In this document: positions 16,732-25,776 of the stretch, piece after piece
Layout: every line of letters starts with the position of its first letter
How positions within the stretch are numbered: the stretch's first letter is position 1
From: Bombiscardovia nodaiensis
GTDB lineage: Bacteria; Actinomycetota; Actinomycetes; Actinomycetales; Bifidobacteriaceae
Reading direction: 5' to 3'
DNA: 64,000 bases
NCBI GenBank assembly: GCA_033127725.1
Contig: AP026798.1
Span: 1,364,001 to 1,428,000, forward strand
Notes under the pieces: model-generated
Databases searched by the model: none
Told to the model about the DNA's origin: nothing
Seen by the model: the letters and a program-made list of their open reading frames with translations, nothing else
Program-made: the position numbers and the translations under genes

Positions 16732-18657
16732 CTACTTGTTCTTCTGGTTGGCCCTGCGCTGGCGGGCGTTCCACTTGTACCAAGCGTCGCGGTCCAGGAT
16801 AATCTTGCGAATACGAATCGACTCAGGCGTCACTTCGACGCACTCATCCTCGTTGGCGAAGTCCAGCGACTCCTCCAAGCTCATCTGTATAGGAGGTGTC
16901 AGAGTCTCCAAAACGTCGGCAGTGGCCGAACGCATGTTGGTCATATGCTTTTCCAGGGTGACGTTGATGTCCAAGTCACCAGGCTTGTTGGTCACACCCA
17001 CTATCTGGCCCTCATAGACCGGATCCTGGGGCTCCACGAAGAAATTACCGCGGGCTTGGAGCTTCTGCATGGCGTAGGGGCTGGCTTTACCGGCGCGGTC
17101 AGAAACCATAGAACCATTCTGACGGGTGGAAATCTCACCCGCCCAAGGCGCATAACCGGCCGAAATCGAGGAGGAGATGCCGGTACCGCGAGTAGACGAA
17201 AGGAGGGCTGTGCGGAAACCAATCAGGCCGCGCGAAGGCACGCTAAACTGCATGCGCACCCAGCCGGAGCCGTGGTTGCTCATGGATTCCATGCGGCCCT
17301 TGCGTTCAGCCATCAGCTGAGTGACCGCACCCATGTACTCTTCGGGCACGTCAATCGTGTCGGACTCCATAGGCTCGTTGAGCTTACCGTCGATAATTTG
17401 CGTCACCACCTGGGGACGGCCCACGGTCAGCTCATAGCCTTCGCGGCGCATCTGCTCAGCCAAGATAGCCAAGGCCAGCTCACCACGACCCTGAACCTCC
17501 CAAGCGTCTGGGCGCTCGGTAGGCAGAACCTTGATGGAGACGTTACCAATCAGTTCGCGGTCCAGGCGGTCCTTCAACATGCGGGCCGTCAGCTTGTGGT
17601 CCTTGCCCTCGGTGCCTACCAGCGGAGAATCGTTGGTGCCGAAGGTCATGGAGATAGCAGGAGCGTCGACGTGAATCAGCGGCAGGGGCTTGGGGTCATC
17701 CGGATCGACAATCGTCTCGCCAATCATGATGTCGTCCACGCCAGCCACAGCCACAATATCGCCAGGACCCGCTTCCTCGGTGGGCACGCGATCCAGACCC
17801 TGCGTGCGCAGAATCTCGGTGAGCTTGAAGTGCTCGACCGACCCGTCCACACGCGACAAGCCGTACTGGGTGCCCTTCTTCAAGCTGCCGTTGTAAATGC
17901 GGACCAGACCCAAACGGCCCAGGTAGTCCGAAGCGTCGATGTTGGTTACGTGCGCCTGCAGCGGGGCGCCTTCCTCGTACTCAGGGGCAGGGATGTTCTT
18001 CAAAATAGCGTCGAAGAGGGGCTCAAGGTCGTCGTTGTCGGGTTCGGTGCCGTCGGCGGGCTGATTGACCGAAGCCTTACCGGCCTTGGCTGCGCAGTAG
18101 ATGACCGGCAGGTCCAGCAGGGAGTCCAAGTCCAGCTTCACGCCTTCCTCGCTCACATCTTGCGCCAGGCCCAGGAGCAAGTCGGTGGACTCAGAGACCA
18201 CCTCGGAGATACGGGCATCGGGGCGGTCAGTCTTGTTGACGCACAGGATGACTGGCAGCTTGGCTTCCAGGGCCTTGCGCAGGACGAACCGGGTCTGCGG
18301 CAAGGGGCCTTCGGAAGCGTCAACCAGGAGCACCACGCCATCAACCATGGAAATACCGCGCTCAACTTCGCCACCGAAGTCGGCGTGGCCTGGGGTGTCG
18401 ACCACGTTGATGGTGATGCCATTGGGTTCATTGAGCTCAGCAGCCAGCGGTCCCGTGTACTGGACGGCCGTGTTCTTGGCCAGAATAGTGATGCCCTTCT
18501 CGCGCTCCAAGTCGTTGGAGTCCATCACACGATCAGGCACTTCCTCACGCTCGGAGAAGACATGCGACTGCTGCAGCATGGCATTCACTAGGGTCGTTTT
18601 ACCGTGATCCACGTGTGCCACGATTGCTACATTACGAATATCTCCACGTACCGCCAT
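16732..18657 (-). CDS. typA: Ribosome-associated translational GTPase TypA/BipA
   Basis: 641 residues from ATG 18657 (GAGG five bases upstream); an ATG at 18675 adds six residues. G1 AHVDHGKTTLVNAML, G2 region REKGITILAKN, G3 DTPGHADFGGEVER, G4 NKTD. Then the EF-G-like beta-barrel, two alpha/beta domains and the TypA-specific C-terminal domain (GRGELALAILAEQMRREGYEL, LLSSTRGTG). Full length for the family. It helps 50S assembly and growth under stress. Monocistronic by its own terminator; a 200-base gap upstream probably holds the promoter. A long open frame on the opposite strand is only its shadow. Confidence 0.96.
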   Translation of the reverse strand: MAVRGDIRNVAIVAHVDHGKTTLVNAMLQQSHVFSEREEVPDRVMDSNDLEREKGITILAKNTAVQYTGPLAAELNEPNGITINVVDTPGHADFGGEVERGISMVDGVVLLVDASEGPLPQTRFVLRKALEAKLPVILCVNKTDRPDARISEVVSESTDLLLGLAQDVSEEGVKLDLDSLLDLPVIYCAAKAGKASVNQPADGTEPDNDDLEPLFDAILKNIPAPEYEEGAPLQAHVTNIDASDYLGRLGLVRIYNGSLKKGTQYGLSRVDGSVEHFKLTEILRTQGLDRVPTEEAGPGDIVAVAGVDDIMIGETIVDPDDPKPLPLIHVDAPAISMTFGTNDSPLVGTEGKDHKLTARMLKDRLDRELIGNVSIKVLPTERPDAWEVQGRGELALAILAEQMRREGYELTVGRPQVVTQIIDGKLNEPMESDTIDVPEEYMGAVTQLMAERKGRMESMSNHGSGWVRMQFSVPSRGLIGFRTALLSSTRGTGISSSISAGYAPWAGEISTRQNGSMVSDRAGKASPYAMQKLQARGNFFVEPQDPVYEGQIVGVTNKPGDLDINVTLEKHMTNMRSATADVLETLTPPIQMSLEESLDFANEDECVEVTPESIRIRKIILDRDAWYKWNARQRRANQKNK

Positions 18658-18882
18658 CAAAACCTCATTCTTCATTGCTGCTCAACTCTTGGCAGACAAA
18701 CCTTCACCATAATACTTGCAGAAGCTGACAGCGCAGGAATTGCGCAAACCTGACCCCGGTTTTGCCTCAAGAATTCCGAGCAAGAATACGCCCTAGGCCT
18801 CCAAATAGCTGCCTGAGCGAATCGACGGCTCGGCAGGCTCCCTGAGCAATCGCAGAACGCTCCTATCTCCTAGCTGCCAGCG

Positions 18883-19557
18883 TCAGCGCATAAACGAGTA
18901 CCTGAGGTTGGCGTACTTGATGAGTAACTCCTCCAAAACATCGTACTCACCGTTCCCAAACTGATTCGGGAAGAGCTCGACATACGAGTAGTCGATGGCC
19001 TTCTTGAAGTCAGGATTGCCGGCCGGATCAATCAAACTTATCCGATAATTCGAGTTTTTGAAGGTGCAGTGCTCCCAATCAACCTGCATGACCTGGCCCG
19101 CAGCCTGGTAGAGCGTCAGGCCTTCTTGCGTAAGGCCTACCCGGTCCGCATACTCGTTGCCAGCGAGCTTGAATTCGAGCGGGAACTCCCGGAACTCGTA
19201 CTCAGAGAAGTAGCCGACGTAACGCATGCCCTTCTCGGTCTCTTCCTTCTTCCAACGGCTAATCGTTCCCTCGTAGTCACCTTCAGAGTACTTGCTTCCT
19301 GGCGCGTACTTCTCGAACAAGATTTCATCCTGACGGCCCTTGTTGTGTCCAAAGTTGAAGGAGGTCATCAGAACCGGTTGGGCAAGAATCTGCGACATCT
19401 GCAGGTTGACCTTAAAATTCGGGATGCCCCGCTTCGACCGGCTCCGCCCTAAGGCAAAAGCGAAAATAATAAAGCCCAGAATGACCACTATCACGACAGC
19501 ACAGCCAATCATCAACGGGTCGTGATCTTTGAAAATAGGATCCAGGAACGCTTGCAT
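18883..19557 (-). CDS. Single-pass membrane protein of unknown function
   Basis: About 224 residues from the ATG at 19557; the open frame extends to 19686, but those residues lack a nearby ribosome site. One hydrophobic helix near the N-terminus (residues about 16-36, DPLMIGCAVVIVVILGFII) followed by a positively charged GRSRSKRG, so the roughly 180-residue remainder is probably cytoplasmic. That part is soluble, rich in aromatic and charged residues, and has no motif I know. Downstream of the scpB stop, on the same strand with about 160 bases between, so co-transcription is possible. A weak hairpin (CTGCC/GGCAG around 18809-18835) follows. Confidence 0.65.
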   Translation of the reverse strand: MQAFLDPIFKDHDPLMIGCAVVIVVILGFIIFAFALGRSRSKRGIPNFKVNLQMSQILAQPVLMTSFNFGHNKGRQDEILFEKYAPGSKYSEGDYEGTISRWKKEETEKGMRYVGYFSEYEFREFPLEFKLAGNEYADRVGLTQEGLTLYQAAGQVMQVDWEHCTFKNSNYRISLIDPAGNPDFKKAIDYSYVELFPNQFGNGEYDVLEELLIKYANLRYSFMR

Positions 19558-19713
19558 GGTAGTGATGCCTTTCACAAAAGTACAATGTAGTAATTCCCCG
19601 GTGGGCAATAGCCTAGCAGATATTTCTACTGTGTCTTGCAATTTGAGGCTCAAAACACTGGCAGGAGTAGCAGAAGTGGCTGCCAAAGCCTGTCATTATC
19701 CTGGCAGTATCTC

Positions 19714-20514
19714 CTACTCAGCCTGCCCGCCAGCGCTCTGTCCAGATTCATCCTCCGCCTGCAGCGGCAGAGGCACTGCAGGTGCTGTCCGCTCGGCCAT
19801 CTCCTGAACCGCCGAGGCCTCTTCTGGCAGGAAGGGGGCCAGCGAGGGCAGCTGGTCGAGCGAGTCAAGGCCCATCTTCTCCAGAAACAACGAAGTCGTA
19901 ACCAGGAGGGCGGCCCGGGTCTCCGGGTCTACCCCATCTTCTCGAATCAGACCCCGAACTAACAGAGAACGCATAACGCCGTCCGAGTTGACGCCGCGGA
20001 TGCCGGCCACCTGTGCGCGCGTCAACGGCTGCCGGTAAGCCACTATCGCCAGCGCTTCCAGGGCTGCCTGGCTCAGGTGGGTGGACTGCCCGTCAGTCAA
20101 GAACGAAGCCACAACTGGCTGAAAATCAGGATTGCTGGCAAACAACCACCCGCGGACCGTGTGCTTGAGCTGGAAGCCGTGCTGTCCGGCCGCTAGCTGC
20201 TCAGCCAAAGCCTGCAAAGCGTCATCTACTTCTTGAACTGAGCGGCCGAGGACCTGCGAGAGCTGCCCGCTGTTTTGCGGTTCGTCAGCCACCATCAGCA
20301 CCGCCTCTAAGCATGCTGTCAGTCCCCCAGGAAAGTCATCCACATCGAAATTGGTGGCCTGCCTGCCCTGTCCACCAGGCTCATCGACCAGCACTGCCGC
20401 AGCTGAATGAGTAGCGTTTTCACTGGCCAGTAGGGCTGAATCTGCCAGCTGATCAGCTCCTGCCTGGTCGCTCTGGCCCCTGAGCGCGCCACGGCCATCG
20501 AAATTTTCGCTCAC
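19714..20514 (-). CDS. scpB: Segregation and condensation protein B
   Basis: 266 residues, GTG start overlapping the scpA stop (GTGA). ScpB is the winged-helix kleisin partner that dimerises and binds ScpA in the SMC complex. The first 65 residues are a nonconserved polar tail; then LTACLEAVLMVADEP, QAALEALAIVAYRQPLTRAQVAGIRGVNSDGVMRSLLVRGLI and TTSLFLEKMGLDSLDQLPSL are the expected two winged helices. The C-terminal 40 residues are acidic and low complexity. Last gene of parA-scpA-scpB; its partner smc lies 20 kb away. Confidence 0.95.
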   Translation of the reverse strand: MSENFDGRGALRGQSDQAGADQLADSALLASENATHSAAAVLVDEPGGQGRQATNFDVDDFPGGLTACLEAVLMVADEPQNSGQLSQVLGRSVQEVDDALQALAEQLAAGQHGFQLKHTVRGWLFASNPDFQPVVASFLTDGQSTHLSQAALEALAIVAYRQPLTRAQVAGIRGVNSDGVMRSLLVRGLIREDGVDPETRAALLVTTSLFLEKMGLDSLDQLPSLAPFLPEEASAVQEMAERTAPAVPLPLQAEDESGQSAGGQAE

Positions 20515-21338
20515 TCGAAATCTCCCTCACTCACGGCTATCGGCTCCCCCTGCCCCTGCCCTACCCAGCGCAAGTAGAGCGGCGCATACGGCCCCTCCTG
20601 CTTGTACTGGATGTCTTGCTGCTTAAACAAAATCAAGACCGCGAGAAAGCGCGCCACCACTTCAAGCCTGCTCGAGGCTTGCTCAATAATCGAGGCAAAA
20701 GACACGGGCCGACCGGCCGCTTCGAGCAGGCGCTGGCGCACAACCCCCGCCTGCTGGCGCAAATCAACCAGAGGCACATGCAGCTGAGTAACAGACACCT
20801 GGCTGGCCGGAGCATTGGCCAGAGCGTGGGCTGCCAGCTGGGCCAACTGCAGGGGGCTGGTTGTGAACTGCAGGGCCGGCAGTAAGGCTGCCACATCCGC
20901 ATTCAAATGGGCCTGGTGGGGCACGGCCGCAGCGCCTTGCGCTAGTTCAAGCCTAAAGCGCTCTGCCGCCTCCTTAAAGGCCTTGTACTGCAAGAGTCGG
21001 GCGAACAGAAGGTCCCGCTCGCGCAGGGCTTCCAAGGACTGCTCGTTGGCTGGCGAATCCCCATGGTCCGGCAACAGGGCCGCACTCTTGGCCTCCACTA
21101 GAATCGAAGCCACGTCGAGGAAGGAGCTGGCCTCGTCCATGTTTTGCGCCAAATCCAAGGTCTTGACATAGGCCAGAAATTCCTCAGTAATAACGCCTAG
21201 GGAAATTTCCGTCAGCTCAAGTCGCCGGTTGGCCAGCATACTTAAGAGCGCGTCGAACGGCCCTTGGTAGACATCCAAGTCTACTGAAAACTCAGTTCTC
21301 GGCTCTGCGGACTGACTGCCTCCCCCAGTAGTGCTCAC
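20511..21338 (-). CDS. scpA: Segregation and condensation protein A (kleisin)
   Basis: 275 residues, GTG start overlapping the parA stop by GTGA. N-terminal domain VDLDVYQGPFDALLSMLANRRLELTEISLGVITEEFL, which binds the SMC neck, then FLDVASILVEAKSAALLPD, a variable linker, and the C-terminal winged helix (VSFASIIEQASSRLEVVARFLAVLILFKQQDI) that closes on the SMC head. Length is usual for the family. Directly followed by scpB, which binds its central part. Confidence 0.95.
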   Translation of the reverse strand: MSTTGGGSQSAEPRTEFSVDLDVYQGPFDALLSMLANRRLELTEISLGVITEEFLAYVKTLDLAQNMDEASSFLDVASILVEAKSAALLPDHGDSPANEQSLEALRERDLLFARLLQYKAFKEAAERFRLELAQGAAAVPHQAHLNADVAALLPALQFTTSPLQLAQLAAHALANAPASQVSVTQLHVPLVDLRQQAGVVRQRLLEAAGRPVSFASIIEQASSRLEVVARFLAVLILFKQQDIQYKQEGPYAPLYLRWVGQGQGEPIAVSEGDFE

Positions 21339-22174
21339 GCTACGATGCCGTTGGCTATGAGCTCTCGGGCAACCTCCCGGTACTCTTTCGCCGTTTTGTG
21401 CTGGGGGGCGTACATAGTAATCGGCACGCCGGAGACCGTGGCGTCCGGCAGCTTGATGGAACGCGTGATGACCGAGTGGAAAACCTTGTTCTGGAAGGCC
21501 TCGTAGATGCGCTGCAGGACCTCGTCGGAATGGAGGGTACGGGTGTACATGGTGACCAGCACACCGTAGACCTGCAAGTCCGGGTTGATGCGGGTGCGCA
21601 CTTTTTCGATGGACTGCATGAGCAGGGCCACACCGCGCAGGGCGAAGAACTCAGCAGCCACGGGGATAATCACGCCGTCGGCAGCAGTGAGCGCGTTCAC
21701 AGTCAGCAGGCCCAGGGAAGGCTGGCAGTCGACGATAATCACATCGTATTCGTCTATCAGCGGCTTGAGTGTGGAGGCCAGCACCTGCTCGCGCCCCACT
21801 TCCGTCACCAGCTGCACCTCCGCTGCGGACAGGTCAATATTCGCCGGGATAATATCCAAATTCTCAAAACGGGTGTGCATGACCACTTCGTGCACGTCCA
21901 TAGAGGGATTGAACAGGGCCGTGTAAATCGTATTATCTACGCTGTTAGCGTTAATTCCTAGGCCCACGGTTGCGGCCCCCTGAGGGTCGAAGTCTACAAT
22001 GAGCACCCGCCTGCCGTAGTCGCTCAAAGCGCCACCAATGTTGATGGAGCTGGTCGTTTTACCAACACCACCTTTTTGGTTGCACATAGCGATAACGCGG
22101 GCTGGCCCGTGCTGGCTCAAAGGCTGAGGTGCGGCGAATGTCTCGTATTCGCGCCCTAATAAATCCGTAGGCAT
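21335..22174 (-). CDS. parA: ParA-family chromosome partitioning ATPase
   Basis: 279 residues. Deviant Walker A KGGVGKTTSSINIG (about residues 34-47), Walker A' region VDFDPQGAATVGLG, and Walker B IIVDCQPSLGLLTVNAL. DNA-bound ATPase that moves ParB-parS complexes or positions segregation machinery. First gene of the overlapping parA-scpA-scpB operon. No parB follows and I saw no parS-like 16-mer nearby, so this may be the second, scpAB-linked ParA that many actinobacteria carry rather than the origin-linked copy. Confidence 0.92.
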   Translation of the reverse strand: MPTDLLGREYETFAAPQPLSQHGPARVIAMCNQKGGVGKTTSSINIGGALSDYGRRVLIVDFDPQGAATVGLGINANSVDNTIYTALFNPSMDVHEVVMHTRFENLDIIPANIDLSAAEVQLVTEVGREQVLASTLKPLIDEYDVIIVDCQPSLGLLTVNALTAADGVIIPVAAEFFALRGVALLMQSIEKVRTRINPDLQVYGVLVTMYTRTLHSDEVLQRIYEAFQNKVFHSVITRSIKLPDATVSGVPITMYAPQHKTAKEYREVARELIANGIVA

Positions 22175-22414
22175 ACTCTCACACTACCAAGGTCCGTCTA
22201 TGAGAGGCAAGGCAGGCGGGCAACTTACCCCTATGAGTTGCTACCAGCACAGGTCCCTCTATGTTCTGCTGTACCTCTTTAGTATATTCGCTTATCCGAC
22301 CCAGCGCGTCGAACCCGCCCGCAATCGCTGCTCACCAAGGCCTATACACCTGCCCAATTCGGGGGTAGAGTCATAACCAGGGGGCGTAATCAACGCAGAT
22401 TATTAGGAGGTCTT

Positions 22415-22612
22415 ATGGGCTTAATTCGACGCAAACAACTGAAAAAACAAAAGCAGAAGCTCCCACATAGTATTAGTGCACAAGATATTGCCGCTGCTGA
22501 AAAACTGGCTGAAAAAAACGCAGCAAAAATTAACAGTGGGCAGACCTACCGAGCGCACCAAAGCAGTAAACGCGGTTCACCATCGTCAAGTCACCGAGGA
22601 TTATGGTCTTGA
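22415..22612 (+). CDS. Small basic protein or gene remnant, unknown
   Basis: 65 codons with a strong ribosome site (TAGGAGG six bases before ATG). Lys/Arg-rich start, MGLIRRKQLKKQKQK, then an Ala/Glu/Lys helix. From about base 22530 the second half reads more like protein in another frame (GRPTERTKAVNAVHHRQVTEDYG), which loosely recalls the entry helix of MntR/DtxR-type regulators; that frame runs to 22682, into xerD on the other strand. So it is either a real short gene or the frameshifted, truncated start of a regulator. Base composition is more AT-rich than its neighbours. Low certainty. Confidence 0.4.
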   Translation: MGLIRRKQLKKQKQKLPHSISAQDIAAAEKLAEKNAAKINSGQTYRAHQSSKRGSPSSSHRGLWS

Positions 22613-22641
22613 GACACGCTCTGCTCTCATTCGAGGTTTTA

Positions 22642-23571
22642 TCACCTGGCACGGGGATGGGCGGTCTGGTAGGTTTCGATGAGGCGCTGGGGGCTGACAT
22701 GAGTATAGATTTGCGTAGTCGTGACCGAAGCGTGGCCCAGGAGTTCCTGGACACTGCGCACGTCCGCTCCTCCCTCAATTAAGTGGGTGGCGAAGGAATG
22801 ACGCAGGGTGTGCGGGTGGACGGGCTTGCTGATGCCGGCGCGCTCGGCTGCCTCCTGCACCACCAGCCAGACCGACTGCCGGCTCATGCGCTTGCCCCGC
22901 TTGTTGAGAAAGAGGGCGCTCAGCTCTGCACTCTTGCTGGCCTTGCGCTCCAGAGCAGGCCTGCCCATGTTCAGATAGGCTTCCAGGGCCTTCCTGGCGT
23001 AGGAGCCGACCGGTACCAGGCGCTGCTTGGAGCCTTTGCCGGTCAGCCGGGCCAGCCCCTGATCCAGATCCACGTCCTCAATATTCGCCCCTACCGCTTC
23101 GGAGACCCGGCAGCCAGTGGCATACATGAATTCCAAGAGAGCCCGATCTCGCAGAGAGACCGGGTCACTACTGCCCGGGACCGCCGCCGCATCTAACAAG
23201 TGCGTCACCTCGGCAATAGTGAGCACATCGGGCAGGCGCGAGGAGCCCTTGGGAGCTTTGACCGCTTGCGACACATCGGCTGGCAGGAGGCCTTGAGACA
23301 GGGCGAATTTGTGGAGTTCGTGCACACTGGCTAGCCGACGAGCCTTGCTAGCTGCGGATTCGCCATCCAGGGAGGCTAGATAGGCTTGTACATCTTGCCG
23401 GGTCACTTGAGCGAGGTCTGTCCGGCCCTGGCTGACCAGCCAGTCGGTGTACTTGCCTATATCCGCCCTGTAAGCCGCCACCGTGGCTCGGGCGAGACCG
23501 CGCTCTACCCCAGTGTGGACCAGAAACTGCTCTACCAACTCTTCGTACCCAGCCTGGCTCGTGCTATTCAT
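22642..23571 (-). CDS. xerD: Tyrosine recombinase XerD
   Basis: About 309 residues (ATG 23571; an upstream start at 23589 adds six). N-terminal core-binding domain (VEQFLVHTGVERGLARATVAAYRADI), then the catalytic domain with all residues: ATGCRVSEA (Arg), the Lys strand LTGKGSKQR, HPHTLRHSFATHL (His-x-x-Arg), LLGHAS (His) and TTQIYTHVS (Tyr). Acts with XerC at dif under FtsK control to resolve chromosome dimers. It sits between the infC operon and the parA-scpAB operon, a usual place in actinobacteria. Intact, unlike the xerC-like gene at 12.6 kb. Confidence 0.94.
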   Translation of the reverse strand: MNSTSQAGYEELVEQFLVHTGVERGLARATVAAYRADIGKYTDWLVSQGRTDLAQVTRQDVQAYLASLDGESAASKARRLASVHELHKFALSQGLLPADVSQAVKAPKGSSRLPDVLTIAEVTHLLDAAAVPGSSDPVSLRDRALLEFMYATGCRVSEAVGANIEDVDLDQGLARLTGKGSKQRLVPVGSYARKALEAYLNMGRPALERKASKSAELSALFLNKRGKRMSRQSVWLVVQEAAERAGISKPVHPHTLRHSFATHLIEGGADVRSVQELLGHASVTTTQIYTHVSPQRLIETYQTAHPRAR

Positions 23572-23680
23572 ACCGCTGTAGCCTCTCATCGTATCGGTAC
23601 CGCACTCCCCTGCCCGTGGACTGCGCCTGGGCTGGACTTATCAACCCACCTGCCCCTTGCCCAACGTGGACAGATAGCAT

Positions 23681-23703
23681 AAAACCCCGCCGAAGCGGGG
23701 TTC
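23681..23703 (-). terminator. Rho-independent terminator of the infC-rpmI-rplT operon
   Basis: On the minus strand AACCCCGC-TTCG-GCGGGGTTTT: a perfect 8-bp GC stem with a UUCG tetraloop and four T, 15 bases after the rplT stop. Confidence 0.93.
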
Positions 23704-23717
23704 CATACAGTCCTAAA

Positions 23718-24104
23718 TCAGGCAGCCACCGGAACGTTCACGTCGGCGGGGAGAGCCTTCTTGGCTTCCTCTACGATGGAGTTGAAGGTGTCGATGTCTG
23801 AGACGGCCAGCTCAGCCAGGGCGCGACGGTCCAGCTCAATACCGGCCAGGCGCAGACCCTGGATGAAGCGGTTGTAAGTGATGCCCTGGGCGCGGCAGGC
23901 AGCAGCATTGATGCGCTGGATCCACAGCTTGCGGAAGTCACCCTTGCGAGCCTTGCGGTCGCGGTAGTTGTAGTTAAAGGAGTGGAAGAGCTGTTCCTTG
24001 GCCTTACGGTAGAGACGCGAACGCTGACCACGGTAGCCAGAAGCCCTCTCTAGTACGACCCTGCGCTTCTTGTGAGCGTTCACTGCCCTCTTGACACGTG
24101 CCAT
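23718..24104 (-). CDS. rplT: 50S ribosomal protein bL20
   Basis: 128 residues, usual length. Starts [38 protein letters not shown] in the expected family form, with [16 protein letters not shown] and [18 protein letters not shown] further on. Binds 23S rRNA early in 50S assembly, and in several bacteria represses the infC operon by binding its leader. Last gene of the operon, with its terminator directly behind. Confidence 0.97.
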   Translation of the reverse strand: MARVKRAVNAHKKRRVVLERASGYRGQRSRLYRKAKEQLFHSFNYNYRDRKARKGDFRKLWIQRINAAACRAQGITYNRFIQGLRLAGIELDRRALAELAVSDIDTFNSIVEEAKKALPADVNVPVAA

Positions 24105-24171
24105 TTCAAATCCTCAGCTTTCTAAAATTCTTGAGACTTACCAGTAATAGATGCGGGTGGAGCTTATCGGC

Positions 24172-24366
24172 TCACTTGCTCAGCATCTTCTTCATGTTCT
24201 TGGCCTGGCTCTTAGCGAGCACGGCATCACGCGAGAGGGCACGACGCTTGCGGGCCGACTTGTGCTCAAGATTGTGGCGCATGCTGGTTCCAGCCTGCAT
24301 GAGCTTGCCCGTGCCTGTGACACGGATACGCTTAGACGCGGCTGAATTACTTTTCATCTTCGGCAT
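24172..24366 (-). CDS. rpmI: 50S ribosomal protein bL35
   Basis: 64 residues, the family's usual size. [22 protein letters not shown], then [14 protein letters not shown] and a basic end. A structural protein of the large subunit. Its start overlaps the end of infC by 20 bases, so its translation is probably coupled to that of infC. Confidence 0.97.
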   Translation of the reverse strand: MPKMKSNSAASKRIRVTGTGKLMQAGTSMRHNLEHKSARKRRALSRDAVLAKSQAKNMKKMLSK

Positions 24367-25090
24367 TGCTGCCCTCCTTGGATATTGTCTTCTTCATGGA
24401 AGCTGTGTGCGGGGCTGGCTCAGCGTCGATTTGCTCGACTTCCTTCTGAGCCTCCTGCTCGGCCTGGACCTTAGCGCCCTGACCGTCTTGCTTGGCGGCC
24501 AGACGAGCTGCCTGCCGAGCCTGGCGCTCAGCACGAGCCTGATCGCCGCGACGGCGCTGCTCGGACTGGGTGTGCACCTTCTTACCCTTGGGAGCCAGGG
24601 TCATGATGATGTTGCGCCCCTCCTGCTTGGGAGCGAACTCAACGCTACCCAGCTCAGAGACCTCATCTGCCAGTCGCCGCAAGAGCTCTACGCCGCCGAT
24701 GGGGCGGTACTGCTCGCGGCCACGCAGCATAATGGTGACCTTGACCTTGTCTCCAGCGGACAGGAAGCGCTCAACATGGCCCTTCTTGACCTGGAAGTCA
24801 TGCTCGTCAATCTTCAAGCGGAAACGGATTTCCTTGATTTCGGCTGTCGTCTGGTTACGACGGGCCTGGCGAGCCTTGACCTTCTCGGTGTACTTGTACT
24901 TGCCGTAGTCGATGAGCTTAGCCACTGGTGGCTTCGCCTGCGGGGCCACCTCAACTAAATCGAGGCTAGCCTCCTTAGCCAGGTTGAGGGCAACCGAAGT
25001 CGCAATAATCCCCACCTGTTCACCCTTCGGACCGATCAGACGCACCTGGGAGGCTCGTATCTCGTCGTTAATCCGTGGTTCTTCGCTAAT
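24347..25090 (-). CDS. infC: Translation initiation factor IF-3 with an ATT start codon and a long C-terminal tail
   Basis: Binds 30S and checks the start codon. The shortest conventional start (GTG, 25045) would remove the conserved N-terminal [15 protein letters not shown]. Those residues are encoded just upstream, in frame, behind AAGGAGTC, and the only start there with proper spacing is ATT at 25088-25090 (ATC is too close). AUU-initiated infC is the classic means by which IF3 represses its own translation. Both IF3 domains are present ([44 protein letters not shown]). After residue about 185 there is a 60-residue Gln/Ala/Arg/Glu-rich tail, longer than in E. coli. About 247 residues in all. 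Confidence 0.95.
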   Translation of the reverse strand: MSEEPRINDEIRASQVRLIGPKGEQVGIIATSVALNLAKEASLDLVEVAPQAKPPVAKLIDYGKYKYTEKVKARQARRNQTTAEIKEIRFRLKIDEHDFQVKKGHVERFLSAGDKVKVTIMLRGREQYRPIGGVELLRRLADEVSELGSVEFAPKQEGRNIIMTLAPKGKKVHTQSEQRRRGDQARAERQARQAARLAAKQDGQGAKVQAEQEAQKEVEQIDAEPAPHTASMKKTISKEGSNAEDEK

Positions 25091-25282
25091 GATGACTCCT
25101 TCTTATACTTCGTTCGTACGCGAAGCTTCCGAAGGCCAGACAGACTCACTGTACGCAAGCCAGAGCTGCAGCGAGCATGTGCTCACCGCAAACTAGCAGA
25201 GCCAAAATAGCTCTACTCTGTACAACCCGAAGCCGCAATAGGCTCCCAGGTGGGAAGTTCCGCTTTCTTGATTGCTCAAGCT
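25091..25282 (-). promoter_or_regulatory. infC operon leader RNA, possible autoregulatory element
   Basis: About 190 bases lie between the predicted promoter and infC. They can fold into at least two hairpins: AGAGC/GCTCT at 25198-25214 and GAGCA/TGCTC at 25173-25184. Long structured leaders before infC-rpmI-rplT are known to bind L20 or to attenuate. No known leader family could be assigned by eye. Confidence 0.45.
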
Positions 25283-25288
25283 CTAAGC

Positions 25289-25317
25289 ACTATACCACAG
25301 CCCCAAGGACTTATCAG
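25289..25317 (-). promoter_or_regulatory. Putative promoter of infC-rpmI-rplT
   Basis: Minus strand: -10 TATAGT (25289-25294) and -35 CTGATA (25312-25317) with a 17-base spacer. Four of six matches at -35 and five of six at -10. Position fits the operon start. Confidence 0.45.
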
Positions 25318-25402
25318 CACCCATCCAAGACCAGCCCCAGACTCAGCTCGGCTGCTGGTCCTTGCAACTGAGAACTATGAGCTTCCGGTCCGCCCTGAGC
25401 AT

Positions 25403-25627
25403 CTATGCGCCCTTGGCATTTTCCATCTTCTCTTTGGTCCAAAAGCCATCGCCCAAATCAGAAAAATCTCCAGACAGCTGCCCCGACATATCGCCTGGGT
25501 TCGGCTCGGCCTGCAAAGGACGACCGTCCGTCATATTCTCATGAATGCAGAAGGCGAATAAGAAGGATGCGGCCAGCAATACACTTACTGACAGTGTCTT
25601 GATCGCTTTTCTCACCATCCACCCCAT
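25403..25627 (-). CDS. Small secreted or membrane-anchored protein, unknown
   Basis: 74 codons. A basic start (VRKAIKTL) is followed by a single hydrophobic stretch (SVSVLLAASFLFAFCI) and a polar, Gly/Asp-rich remainder, as expected of a signal-anchor or exported small protein. Start uncertain: ATG at 25627 or another three codons in. No family recognised. It lies just upstream of the infC promoter on the same strand. Confidence 0.4.
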   Translation of the reverse strand: MGWMVRKAIKTLSVSVLLAASFLFAFCIHENMTDGRPLQAEPNPGDMSGQLSGDFSDLGDGFWTKEKMENAKGA

Positions 25628-25776
25628 CCTATCCGCCGCCTGCTGGCCTGTGCTTATCAGCTGTACCTTGTGGCTATTAGTACCAGTGCAAACTAGCTTA
25701 CGGCAATATACTGAGCAAGAAACATACCCCGCACTTTAAGGTATCAGTGCAACAAGTTGGTTTCTTTGTTGATGAC

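Noticed and set aside
16945..18591. 548-codon open frame on the plus strand
   Set aside because: Exactly opposite typA in a mirrored codon phase; His/Val/Leu-rich product with no family; typA itself has all GTPase motifs.
21335..22414. parS sites around parA
   Set aside because: No TGTTTCACGTGAAACA-like palindrome seen in the operon or its upstream gap.
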